64,000 bases of DNA from Anthropogastromicrobium sp050944455 (GTDB lineage Bacteria; Bacillota; Clostridia; Lachnospirales; Lachnospiraceae). The notes beneath the pieces were generated by a model. It worked only from the letters and a program-made list of their open reading frames with translations. It ran no database searches and was not told where the DNA came from. Below, piece by piece: positions 16,461-24,099 of the stretch. The stretch's first letter is position 1. The number at the start of each line of letters is the position of its first letter. Position numbers and translations under genes: made by a program. The DNA is taken from positions 1-64,000 of the forward strand of contig JBMNRC010000004.1 of NCBI GenBank assembly GCA_050944455.1, in the 5' to 3' direction.

Positions 16461-17888
16461 ATGACAGGGGCCATAACTCTGATCGGGAAATATGTCATTA
16501 TCCTGCTGATGATCCTGTACACCGCCGGGGCTTTCCTGGCACTCCGGGTCCGCAGGTACAGGGCCCTGCAGGAGCGGTGCGTTTCCCTCAGCATCATCAC
16601 CATCCTTCTGCACGGAACCGCATTTCTGGTAATTTACGCAAACCAGAGGGATTTTTCAGATATTCTGTTCTACCTGGCACAGGTGGCATTTATCGTCGCC
16701 GGCCTTGCCGTCTACCGCGCGGTTTACCCCAAATCCAATCAGGCGCTTCAGTGCCACATGATGATGTTCCTGGCTCTCGGCTTCATCATGCTCACCCGGC
16801 TCAAGAGACCGCTGGCTTACCGGCAGTTCGCGGTCGTCTGCGTGTCTTACGTGTTTTCCCTGGTCATTCCGGCGATGTTCGCGAAGCTGAAAGCGGCCAG
16901 AAGATGGGCGGCTGTCACGGGCGTCGTCGGGCTGGCCCTGCTCGCGCTGGTTCTGGCTGTGGGCAGGTCGACCGGAGGAGCCTATCTGACGATCCGGATT
17001 ACGGACAGCATTTCGTTTCAGCCGTCCGAGTTCGTCAAGATCAGCTTTGTGCTGCTGATCGCGGTGCTTTTCCGCGAGCGGCATGATATCCGGCGGATCC
17101 TGTTCGCCGGGGCCGTGACGCTCGCCCATGTCGGCGTGCTGGTGCTGTGCCGGGACCTCGGAGCGGCGGCAATCTACGCGGCGGCGTTCCTGATGATGCT
17201 GTACGTCTCCACCAGAAAGCCTGTGACGCTGCTGGCCGGGGTGGGAGCGGCGGCGGCCGCGCTGGCGGCTTCCTATCTGCTGTTTGCCCATGTGCGGAAC
17301 CGTTTCGCGGCATGGCTGGATCCCTGGTCGATTTACCAGACCGGGGGCTACCAGATTGCCAACTCTCTGTTCGGAATCTCTACCGGCGGCTGGTTCGGGC
17401 TTGGGCTGTATCACGGCGAGCCCACGAAGATCCCGGTGGTTGTCTCCGATATGATTTTTTCTGCCATCTGCGAGGAACTTGGAGGAATCACGGGAATCTG
17501 CCTGATCCTGATCTGCCTGGCCTGCCTGCTCATGTTCATCCATGTCTGCGCGGGACTTTACCTGCCGTTCTACCGGCTGACCGGCATCGGCCTGTCCACC
17601 ATCTACGGCGTCCAGGTACTGCTGAACATCGGCGGGGCCGTGAAGATGATCCCGTCCACCGGTGTGACGATTCCTTTTGTCAGTTACGGAATCAATTCCG
17701 TTGTCAGCACGTTTATCCTGTTCGGCATTATGCAGGAACTCTATATCAAGCAGCAGAATGAGGCGGACAGAAAGGAGGAGCAGAGACTTGAAGCTTACTA
17801 TGCCATGGAAGAAGAAAGAAGCGCGCGGGCGTACGCCGGAAGAAGAACCCGGACTGCGCGCAGGCGCGGCAGGCACGGATCCCTCTGA
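16461..17888 (+). CDS. FtsW/RodA/SpoVE-family peptidoglycan polymerase
   Basis: 475 residues with about 12 membrane spans. SEDS glycosyltransferase that polymerises lipid II. Visible family features are the QPSEFVKISF segment, the RDLGAA loop with an essential-type Asp, and GGAVKMIPSTGVTIPFVSYG near the end. The first two spans are extra relative to the core fold, as in some actinobacterial and clostridial RodA proteins. A basic tail (RRTRTARRRGR) ends the protein. It overlaps the class B PBP gene by ~100 bp, so the two are translationally coupled and most likely work as a SEDS-PBP pair. Whether it serves elongation or division cannot be told. Confidence 0.85.
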   Translation: MTGAITLIGKYVIILLMILYTAGAFLALRVRRYRALQERCVSLSIITILLHGTAFLVIYANQRDFSDILFYLAQVAFIVAGLAVYRAVYPKSNQALQCHMMMFLALGFIMLTRLKRPLAYRQFAVVCVSYVFSLVIPAMFAKLKAARRWAAVTGVVGLALLALVLAVGRSTGGAYLTIRITDSISFQPSEFVKISFVLLIAVLFRERHDIRRILFAGAVTLAHVGVLVLCRDLGAAAIYAAAFLMMLYVSTRKPVTLLAGVGAAAAALAASYLLFAHVRNRFAAWLDPWSIYQTGGYQIANSLFGISTGGWFGLGLYHGEPTKIPVVVSDMIFSAICEELGGITGICLILICLACLLMFIHVCAGLYLPFYRLTGIGLSTIYGVQVLLNIGGAVKMIPSTGVTIPFVSYGINSVVSTFILFGIMQELYIKQQNEADRKEEQRLEAYYAMEEERSARAYAGRRTRTARRRGRHGSL

Positions 17889-19605
17889 GAACAGCGGCGC
17901 GGCCGGGCAGGCCGGCCATGACTCCGGGACGCAGCCTGATTCCGGACTGTCTCCGAAGACAGGCGGCATTCCCCGGACAGAAACCTCAGGGGCAGAATCT
18001 CCCCGGCCGGAAGCGCCGCAGCCGGCAGCCGCGGGAACAGGGGAATCCGGTGATGCCCGCGTTTCCGGAAATCCTGTTCCGCCGGAAGGCGCAGGCAGCG
18101 CCGGAAAGGCCGCCGGCCGCGCCGCGGGGAAGCGCGTGAAGCGCCGCGGCATCCATGATCCGCTCGGAAAGACGCCGGCCCGGGGCAGGGAGGCCGCGGT
18201 CACCGGGTGGATCATTCTCGCCATGTTTGCGGCTCTGCTCGCTTATTTCGTCTGGTTCGAGGCGGCCGGACGCGAATCCGTCCTGGTCAACCCGCTGAAC
18301 AACCGCACATCCAACATGGCCCAGACGGTGTTCAAGGGAAGCATCGTCTCCTCGGACGACGTCAATCTGGCCGTGACCCAGAATGCCGACGACGGGACTG
18401 AGTACCGGTATTATCCGTTCCCCAGGCTGTTCTGCCATACAATCGGATACGCGGATATGGGAGGAGCGGGTCTCGAAGCCTCCCAGAAAATCCTGCTTCT
18501 GACTTCCCATATCCCGGTATACGAGCAGATCGCGAACGAGCTGTTTCACACAAAATCCATCGGGGATACCCTGCATGTGACGCTCAATTACCAGCTGCAG
18601 CAGTACTGCTATGACCTGCTGGGCGGCCGGAACGGCGCGATCATTGCCATGGAGCCGTCCACCGGAAAAATCCTAGCGATGGTATCCGAACCCGATTTTG
18701 ACGCGTCAACGGTCGCGGAGGACTGGGACAGCCTGATTTCGGAGGAAAACACTTCCGGGAACCTGCTCAACCGGGCGTCGCAGGGGCTCTATCCGCCCGG
18801 GTCCACGTTCAAGGTGATCACCCTGCTGGAATACATCCGGGAGAACCCGGACACCTGGCAGGATTTCTCCTACACCTGCACCGGAACTTACACCTACGAA
18901 GGCCAGACCGTCGAATGCCACGATGGCCACGCGCACGGGACCGTCGATATCTACGGCGCGCTCGAACAGTCCTGCAACGGAGCCTTTATCACGATAGGGC
19001 GGACGCTCGATCCCGAAAAATGGCAGGAGCTGGCGGAAGATTTTGGCTATAACGAGGATTTTTCGCTGGATGTGGAATTCAACAGCAGCAGCTTTTCCAT
19101 CAGCAGCGGCTCCGATACCTGGGACGTCATCCAGGAGGCGATCGGGCAGGGCACCACAACCTGCACCCCGCTCCTGAACCTGATGATCTATTCCGCGATC
19201 GGAAACGGCGGTGTGATGATGAAACCGTATCTGGTCGATTGCTACACCAACGCCCACGGCGACGTGGTGAGAAGCAGCAGCCCGCAGGTGCTTCTGAACT
19301 GCATCAGCGCGGAAGAGGCGGATCTGCTCACGGATTTCTGTACCAGGGTCATCAGCAACGGATCCGGGTACCAGGCCGCGGCGGACTGGTGCCAGGTGGC
19401 GGGAAAAACCGGAAGCGCGCAGTACAGCAGCGAATCCGGCAAGTATCACGCGTGGTTTGTCGGGTTTGCGCCGGCGGAGGACCCTGAGATCGCGGTGTGC
19501 GTGATCATTGAGAAAGGAGGCGCCGGCGGCGAAGTCGCGGCGCCGATCGCGGGCCAGATTTTCAACCGATACCATGAGCTCAAAGAGGAGGGAGTGATCG
19601 GGTGA
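17788..19605 (+). CDS. Class B penicillin-binding protein (PbpA-like)
   Basis: 605 residues from the TTG at 17788. AAAGGAGG at 17771-17778 gives ideal spacing; an ATG at 17800 is the alternative. Residues 1-138 are a cytoplasmic, Pro/Gly/Ala-rich, probably disordered tail; one span lies at about 140-160. The transpeptidase domain has SxxK at Ser339 (STFK), SCN at 395-397 and KTG at 540-542. The region between membrane and catalytic domain is short, like actinobacterial PbpA, so there is no PASTA or long pedestal domain. It crosslinks peptidoglycan made by the overlapping SEDS protein. Confidence 0.85.
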   Translation: MKLTMPWKKKEARGRTPEEEPGLRAGAAGTDPSENSGAAGQAGHDSGTQPDSGLSPKTGGIPRTETSGAESPRPEAPQPAAAGTGESGDARVSGNPVPPEGAGSAGKAAGRAAGKRVKRRGIHDPLGKTPARGREAAVTGWIILAMFAALLAYFVWFEAAGRESVLVNPLNNRTSNMAQTVFKGSIVSSDDVNLAVTQNADDGTEYRYYPFPRLFCHTIGYADMGGAGLEASQKILLLTSHIPVYEQIANELFHTKSIGDTLHVTLNYQLQQYCYDLLGGRNGAIIAMEPSTGKILAMVSEPDFDASTVAEDWDSLISEENTSGNLLNRASQGLYPPGSTFKVITLLEYIRENPDTWQDFSYTCTGTYTYEGQTVECHDGHAHGTVDIYGALEQSCNGAFITIGRTLDPEKWQELAEDFGYNEDFSLDVEFNSSSFSISSGSDTWDVIQEAIGQGTTTCTPLLNLMIYSAIGNGGVMMKPYLVDCYTNAHGDVVRSSSPQVLLNCISAEEADLLTDFCTRVISNGSGYQAAADWCQVAGKTGSAQYSSESGKYHAWFVGFAPAEDPEIAVCVIIEKGGAGGEVAAPIAGQIFNRYHELKEEGVIG

Positions 19606-19643
19606 CGCGGGTCCCCGCGGCCTGCGGGGCGGTGAATTGTTCA

Positions 19644-19672
19644 TTGAACAGGGTCCCCGGCTGAGGTATAAT
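19644..19672 (+). promoter_or_regulatory. Promoter of the Nudix-hisA unit
   Basis: TTGAAC at 19644-19649, 17 bp, TATAAT at 19667-19672. It starts transcription about 25 nt before the Nudix ATG. Confidence 0.75.
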
Positions 19673-19703
19673 AAAACGAGCATCGAACGGGGAGGCCCCT
19701 GAA

Positions 19704-20153
19704 ATGATTCAAGCGACAAGCTGCGGCGGTGTCGTTATCTGCCGCGGAAAAATCCTGGTATTATACAAAAATTATAAAGACAGGTACGAGGGATGGGTGC
19801 TGCCGAAGGGCACCGTAGAAGAAGGCGAAACGTACGAACAGACCGCCCTCCGCGAAGTCAGCGAGGAGAGCAGCGTCCAGGCCAGGCTGATTCAGTATGT
19901 CGGCGAAAGCCATTACAATTTTCATGTTCCCGCGGGAGTCGTCGACAAAACCGTCTACTGGTATCTGATGACGTCCTCCAGCTACAGCAGCCGGCCGCAG
20001 AAAGAAGAATTTTTCATGGATTCCGGCTATTACAAATACAACGAAGCCTATCATCTGCTCAGGTTTTCCAACGAAAAACAGATTCTGGACAAAGCCTACC
20101 GCCTGTACTGCAGCCTGGAAAAGGAAGGAAAACTGGAAGGCGCCGCGGGGTGA
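19704..20153 (+). CDS. Nudix hydrolase
   Basis: 149 residues. The Nudix box runs from Gly36 to Val58 (GTVEEGE...LREVSEESSV). It matches GX5EX7REUXEEXGU except that Ser57 replaces the final glycine. The catalytic glutamates are present. The early WVLPKG segment and Tyr-rich middle resemble diadenosine-polyphosphate or dNTP-type hydrolases, but the substrate cannot be assigned. It shares a promoter with the HisA-like gene 34 bp downstream. Confidence 0.8.
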   Translation: MIQATSCGGVVICRGKILVLYKNYKDRYEGWVLPKGTVEEGETYEQTALREVSEESSVQARLIQYVGESHYNFHVPAGVVDKTVYWYLMTSSSYSSRPQKEEFFMDSGYYKYNEAYHLLRFSNEKQILDKAYRLYCSLEKEGKLEGAAG

Positions 20154-20187
20154 GAAACCGCGTTGCGCGGATACCGGAGGAACGGGT

Positions 20188-20964
20188 ATGAAGTTCAGGC
20201 CGTGCATAGATATCCATAATGGGAGAGTCAAGCAGATTGTCGGCGGCTCCCTCCGCGATGAGGGGGACACCGCCAGCGAGAATTTCGTTTCGGACAGGGA
20301 TTCGGCCTGGTACGCGCGCAGGTACCGGGAGGACAGGCTGCGCGGCGGCCATGTGATCCTGCTCAACAGCAGGAATTCTGCGGAATACCCGGCGACGCTG
20401 GCGCAGGCGCTGTCAGCCCTTTCCGCCTGGCCTGGCGGATTGCAGGCAGGCGGCGGAATCCGCCCCGACAACGCCCGGCAATTTCTTGACGCCGGCGCGT
20501 CGCACGTGATTGTCACTTCCTATATTTTCGACGGCGGAAAACTCCGGGCTGACAGGCTCCGGGAGATGAGCCGCTGTGTCGGGCGCGCGCGCCTGACGCT
20601 GGATCTCTCCTGCCGCAGAAGCGGCGGAGAATTCAGGATTGTCACCGACCGGTGGCAGAGGTTCACCGATGAGACCGTGAATGTCGGGCTTCTGGAAAAT
20701 CTGTCGGATTACTGCGACGAGTTTCTGGTTCACGGGGTAGATTCTGAGGGAAAAAGACAGGGAGTCGAGGAAGACCTGCTCTCGGTTCTGGCGGAATATA
20801 CAGGCCTTCCGGTCACCTATGCCGGCGGGATCCGGTCGCTCGCTGACTGCGAGACTATCCGGAAAACGGGCAGGGGAAAAATCGATTTTACGGTGGGAAG
20901 CGCGCTGGACCTGTTCGGCGGAAGCCTGTCCTACCGCGAACTGAAGGAAAAATACGGGAGCTGA
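20188..20964 (+). CDS. hisA: Eukaryote-type HisA (ProFAR isomerase)
   Basis: 258 residues. Isomerises ProFAR to PRFAR in histidine synthesis. It is a TIM barrel with catalytic-type Asp8 (CIDIHNG) and Asp139 (LDLSCRR). The sequence follows the eukaryotic/yeast HIS6 branch: V.QIVGG near the start, FVSDRDSAWYA, LQAGGGI, VIVTSYIF, DLSCR, W..FTD, FLVHGVDSEG and a closing DFTVGSALDLFGG. Bacterial HisA has different wording at these sites. No other his genes are nearby; neighbours are a Nudix gene and tRNA-Leu. GGAGG lies 7 bp before the ATG. Activity is very likely; origin by transfer is an inference from the sequence type. Confidence 0.85.
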   Translation: MKFRPCIDIHNGRVKQIVGGSLRDEGDTASENFVSDRDSAWYARRYREDRLRGGHVILLNSRNSAEYPATLAQALSALSAWPGGLQAGGGIRPDNARQFLDAGASHVIVTSYIFDGGKLRADRLREMSRCVGRARLTLDLSCRRSGGEFRIVTDRWQRFTDETVNVGLLENLSDYCDEFLVHGVDSEGKRQGVEEDLLSVLAEYTGLPVTYAGGIRSLADCETIRKTGRGKIDFTVGSALDLFGGSLSYRELKEKYGS

Positions 20965-20970
20965 TTGCGG

Positions 20971-20999
20971 TTGAATTTATTCCGCCCGTGTGTTACGAT
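20971..20999 (+). promoter_or_regulatory. Promoter of tRNA-Leu
   Basis: TTGAAT at 20971-20976, 17 bp, TACGAT at 20994-20999. Predicted start about 55 nt before the tRNA. Confidence 0.6.
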
Positions 21000-21059
21000 A
21001 AATCGGCTGGTGATGTTCAGGTTCCCGCAAGACGGGCGGAATCTACCAGAAATTGAAAC

Positions 21060-21142
21060 GCCGGTGTGTCGGAATGGCAGACGAGACAGACTCAAAATCT
21101 GTTATCCGGGAGGGTGTATGGGTTCGAGTCCCACCACCGGCA
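21060..21142 (+). tRNA. tRNA-Leu (anticodon CAA)
   Basis: Acceptor GCCGGTG pairs with CACCGGC, discriminator A. Anticodon arm ACAGA-CTCAAAA-TCTGT gives CAA, reading UUG. The long variable arm marks a class II tRNA, and GGTTCGAGTCC is the T loop region. CCA is not encoded. Confidence 0.95.
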
Positions 21143-21156
21143 TTCAGACAGCTGAT

Positions 21157-21178
21157 TCAGCCGCCGCAGGGCGGCTGA
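21157..21178 (+). terminator. Hairpin after tRNA-Leu
   Basis: TCAGCCGCC pairs with GGCGGCTGA, loop GCAG, followed by a weak T-rich stretch (TTCTCTGT). Confidence 0.5.
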
Positions 21179-21271
21179 TTCTCTGTACGGCGGTTTTTCC
21201 GTACTGTGGCAGCAGGCAATGACCGTACCGCATTCACCGCGGCCGGCAGATCATTTCTGAGGAGGGCAGTC

Positions 21272-21916
21272 ATGAACTACAAAAATTACACGAACGTCTT
21301 TGTCAACACCCATCCGCTGGTACAGCATAAGATTTCCATACTGCGCGACAAGAACACAGGTACGAATGAGTTCAGGGCCATCACGGAGGAGATCGCGATG
21401 CTCATGGGTTACGAGGCCCTGAGCGATCTTCCGCTGGAAGATGTGGAGATCGAAACCCCGATCGAAAAATGCATGACGCCGATGATCGCCGGAAAGAAAC
21501 TGGCCATCGTTCCGATCCTCCGCGCGGGTCTCGGCATGGTTTCCGGCCTTACGGCGCTGGTACCGACCGCGAAAATCGGGCATATCGGCCTCTACCGGGA
21601 CGCCGTGACGCACCAGCCTCATGAATACTACTGCAAGCTTCCGTCCCCGATCGACCAGCGCACGATCATCGTGTGCGACCCGATGCTGGCCACGGGCGGC
21701 TCGGCGATCGCGGCAGTCAATTTCATCAAGCAGCACGGCGGGAAACATATCAAATTCATGTGCATCATCGCCGCCCCGACCGGCATCGATGCCCTGATGG
21801 CGGCCCACCCGGACATCTCGCTGTATATCGGGCATGTCGACAGGGAACTCAATGAGAACGCCTATATCTGCCCCGGCCTCGGAGACGCCGGGGACCGTAT
21901 TTTCGGAACCAAGTGA
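21272..21916 (+). CDS. upp: Uracil phosphoribosyltransferase
   Basis: 214 residues, the usual ~209. Salvages uracil with PRPP to UMP. The PRPP-binding loop DPMLATGGSA and the uracil-binding C-terminal segment YICPGLGDAGDR.FGTK are intact. I start at the ATG behind GAGGAGGG (21259-21266). No promoter is obvious; readthrough from the tRNA unit is possible. Confidence 0.96.
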   Translation: MNYKNYTNVFVNTHPLVQHKISILRDKNTGTNEFRAITEEIAMLMGYEALSDLPLEDVEIETPIEKCMTPMIAGKKLAIVPILRAGLGMVSGLTALVPTAKIGHIGLYRDAVTHQPHEYYCKLPSPIDQRTIIVCDPMLATGGSAIAAVNFIKQHGGKHIKFMCIIAAPTGIDALMAAHPDISLYIGHVDRELNENAYICPGLGDAGDRIFGTK

Positions 21917-21974
21917 CCGGGCTGCCGGGAAACCGCCGATCAGTCAGGCAGAATTCCGGCATGCTTTTGCGCGA

Positions 21975-22009
21975 GAAGGAGGCTGTCCCCCAGGACGGCC
22001 TCCTTCTTT
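21975..22009 (+). terminator. Terminator of upp
   Basis: GAAGGAGGC pairs with GCCTCCTTC, with an inner GTCC/GGAC, then TTTC. Confidence 0.75.
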
Positions 22010-22056
22010 CAGAAAGCGCGCGAAGCCGCTGGGTTCTGCGCGCTGCGCGGGGACAG

Positions 22057-22085
22057 TTCACAGATTTGCGGATTTATGCTAGAAT
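22057..22085 (+). promoter_or_regulatory. Promoter of the ATP-grasp gene
   Basis: TTCACA at 22057-22062, 17 bp, TAGAAT at 22080-22085 with extended TGC. Confidence 0.65.
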
Positions 22086-22292
22086 GAAGTTCCTTGGCAG
22101 GGGCATTTACCGCGCGGAATCTGCCGGGGAAGAAGGTTCTGACGCGGCCTTAAGGCCCGGAGAAACCTGCTGCCCGCGGCGCCGCGCGGCGGTTCAGCGA
22201 TTCCCCGCAATTCCGCGTCCTGCCGGGATATCTGAAAAAGTTTTGTCTGCGGCGGGACACGCCCAGCGGTTCCGCAAAATGGAGACCTCAGA

Positions 22293-23486
22293 ATGAATTT
22301 CATATTTGTTTCGCCGATGTTTCCGGCCAATTATCAGAATTTCTGCAAAGAACTGAAGGCCAACGGAGTCAATGTGCTCGGCATCGGAGATCAGCCATAC
22401 GATTCCCTCACCTGGGACCTGAAGCAGGCCCTGACCGAGTACTACAGGGTCGACAGCATGGAAAATTACGATTCCATGCTCCGCGCGGCCGCGTACTTCA
22501 CTTTCCGGTACGGAAAAATCGACTGGATTGAGAGCAACAACGAATACTGGCTGGACACGGACGCCAGGCTGCGCACCGATTTCAACGTCAGCACGGGCGC
22601 GCATATCGACCAGATGCTCCGCTGGCAGTCCAAGTCCGGGATGAAAAAGTACTACAGGGAGGCGGGAATTCCGGCGGCCCCCTGCATCGCCGCCGACGAC
22701 CGGGACAGATGCCTCTCCTTTATCCGGCAGTACGGCTGGCCGGTGATCGTCAAGCCGGACCAGGGAGTCGGCGCCAACAAAACCTGGCGGCTGAACAGCC
22801 TGAAGGAGTTCGATTATTTCTGGTCGACCCACCCCAGGGATACCCGGTTTATCGTCGAGCCTTTTGTGGACGGGACCATCTGTTCGTACGACGCCATTAT
22901 CAACAGCAGGGGAGAGCCCCTGTTCGAGAGCGGAAATGTCACCCCGATCGATATCATGGAAGCGGTGGTGCACAAGGATAATGTCTATTATTACATTGTC
23001 AGGGACCTCGCTCCGGATCTGCGCGACGCCGGCCGCCGGCTGGTGAAGGCTCTCGGAGTGAAGAGCCGCTTTATTCACTGTGAGTTCTTCCGCCTCAACA
23101 GCGACAATCCGGTGCTGGGGAAGAAGGGAACCATCGCGGGCCTGGAGGCGAATCTGCGGCCGAGCGGCGGCTACACCCCCGACATGCTCAATTTCGCGAA
23201 CAGCACGGACGTCTACAAGATCTGGGCTGAGATGATCGCGCTGGACCGCAGGGTCACGCAGGACAGGGACAGGCATTACTACTGCGTTTATATCGGGCGG
23301 AGGGACGGGATTTCCTTCAGGCATTCCCACAATGAGGTCCTCTCCCGCTACCGCGCGAATATCACGATGAGCGACCGCATGCCGGACGTTCTCGCGGTCG
23401 GCATGGGCAACCAGATGTACATCGCTAAATTCGCCGAAAAAGAGGAGATGGACGATTTTGTGAAGTATGTTCTGGAGGAGAACTGA
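22293..23486 (+). CDS. ATP-grasp enzyme of unknown substrate
   Basis: 397 residues. The N-terminal ~100 residues form a Rossmann-like pre-ATP-grasp domain (FVSPMFPANYQNF..ELKANG). The ATP-grasp core follows, with WPVIVKPDQGVGANKTW (ATP-binding lysine and Gly-rich loop), FIVEPFVDG and the metal-site region HCEFFRL ... GLEANLRPSGG near 255-285. It resembles stand-alone proteins annotated as carbamoyl-phosphate-synthase-like, which ligate a carboxylate to an amine or thiol. Nothing nearby names the substrate: neighbours are upp and a zinc-finger protein. A dedicated promoter and long leader suggest its own regulation. Confidence 0.75.
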   Translation: MNFIFVSPMFPANYQNFCKELKANGVNVLGIGDQPYDSLTWDLKQALTEYYRVDSMENYDSMLRAAAYFTFRYGKIDWIESNNEYWLDTDARLRTDFNVSTGAHIDQMLRWQSKSGMKKYYREAGIPAAPCIAADDRDRCLSFIRQYGWPVIVKPDQGVGANKTWRLNSLKEFDYFWSTHPRDTRFIVEPFVDGTICSYDAIINSRGEPLFESGNVTPIDIMEAVVHKDNVYYYIVRDLAPDLRDAGRRLVKALGVKSRFIHCEFFRLNSDNPVLGKKGTIAGLEANLRPSGGYTPDMLNFANSTDVYKIWAEMIALDRRVTQDRDRHYYCVYIGRRDGISFRHSHNEVLSRYRANITMSDRMPDVLAVGMGNQMYIAKFAEKEEMDDFVKYVLEEN

Positions 23487-23569
23487 TCACCGGCCTGGCC
23501 GCCCGTCCGACAGAACCGGCGAAATCCGGCCCGGGAAGAAGGCCCGCTGCCTCAGACCCGGCGGCTGAA

Positions 23570-23685
23570 TCCGGATAATCCAATCCGGATGCGGAAATCC
23601 CGGGATAACAGAATCCGGAAGACCGTCTGCAAAGGATAACCGGCAGCGGCGTCCGGCAAACCTGATCCGGAAAGCGGTTTCCGGA
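23570..23685. repeat. Cluster of TCCGGA palindromes
   Basis: Five copies of TCCGGA begin at 23570, 23584, 23614, 23666 and 23680, three of them within GAATCCGGA or CAATCCGGA, in the gap before the zinc-finger gene. The word is common in this GC-rich DNA, so the cluster may be chance. Confidence 0.4.
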
Positions 23686-23714
23686 AATCCGAAATGATCT
23701 GACAGGAATACGAT

Positions 23715-24056
23715 ATGGACTGCAAACAGGCGATCTCTGAGATCCGTCCTTTTCTGGAAGGAACCATGTCCTACGCGGAGGAGGAGGATTTTTTAAAACA
23801 CATCCGCTCCTGCGCGTCCTGCAGAGAGGAGCTGGAAATCTATTTCACGGTCGAAAAAGCCGTCGAGAACCTGGACGCGGATACCGGCGCCAGGTCTTTC
23901 AACCTGCGCCGCGAGTATGAAAAGGAACTGGAAAGGCGGGAGGCCGAGGTGAGACGGCACAACCTCGTCAGCCAGATCAGGCAGATGATCCTGATCGCCG
24001 CGTTTTCCGGAATCGCGCTGTCCGCGGCCGTTCTGTTCCGTTTTCTTTATTTCTGA
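23715..24056 (+). CDS. Zinc-finger (zf-HC2-like) membrane protein, anti-sigma-factor-like
   Basis: 113 residues. Cys3, His29, Cys33 and Cys36 (HIRSCASC) fit the zf-HC2 zinc-binding domain of anti-sigma factors. A charged helix (50-80) leads to one membrane span at about 91-112 with almost no tail outside. No sigma-factor gene lies next to it. It could be an orphan anti-sigma factor or a small regulatory scaffold. It starts just before polA (43 bp), where it may be cotranscribed. Confidence 0.7.
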   Translation: MDCKQAISEIRPFLEGTMSYAEEEDFLKHIRSCASCREELEIYFTVEKAVENLDADTGARSFNLRREYEKELERREAEVRRHNLVSQIRQMILIAAFSGIALSAAVLFRFLYF

Positions 24057-24099
24057 CGATCCGTTTCCCTTACGCTTCATTCCTGACAGGAGTACCGAT

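Larger units (their letters stand above)
21917..22292 (+). other. 376-bp intergenic region with terminator, promoter and long leader
   Basis: Contains the upp terminator, a good promoter at 22057-22085 and ~200 nt of GC-rich leader before the ATP-grasp gene. No gene or recognised riboswitch is visible in the leader. It has GC-rich self-complementary runs around 22175-22195 and could fold. Confidence 0.5.

Noticed and set aside
20965..21222. Open frame across the tRNA-Leu gene
   Set aside because: It overlaps a well-formed tRNA and lacks a ribosome site and homology.
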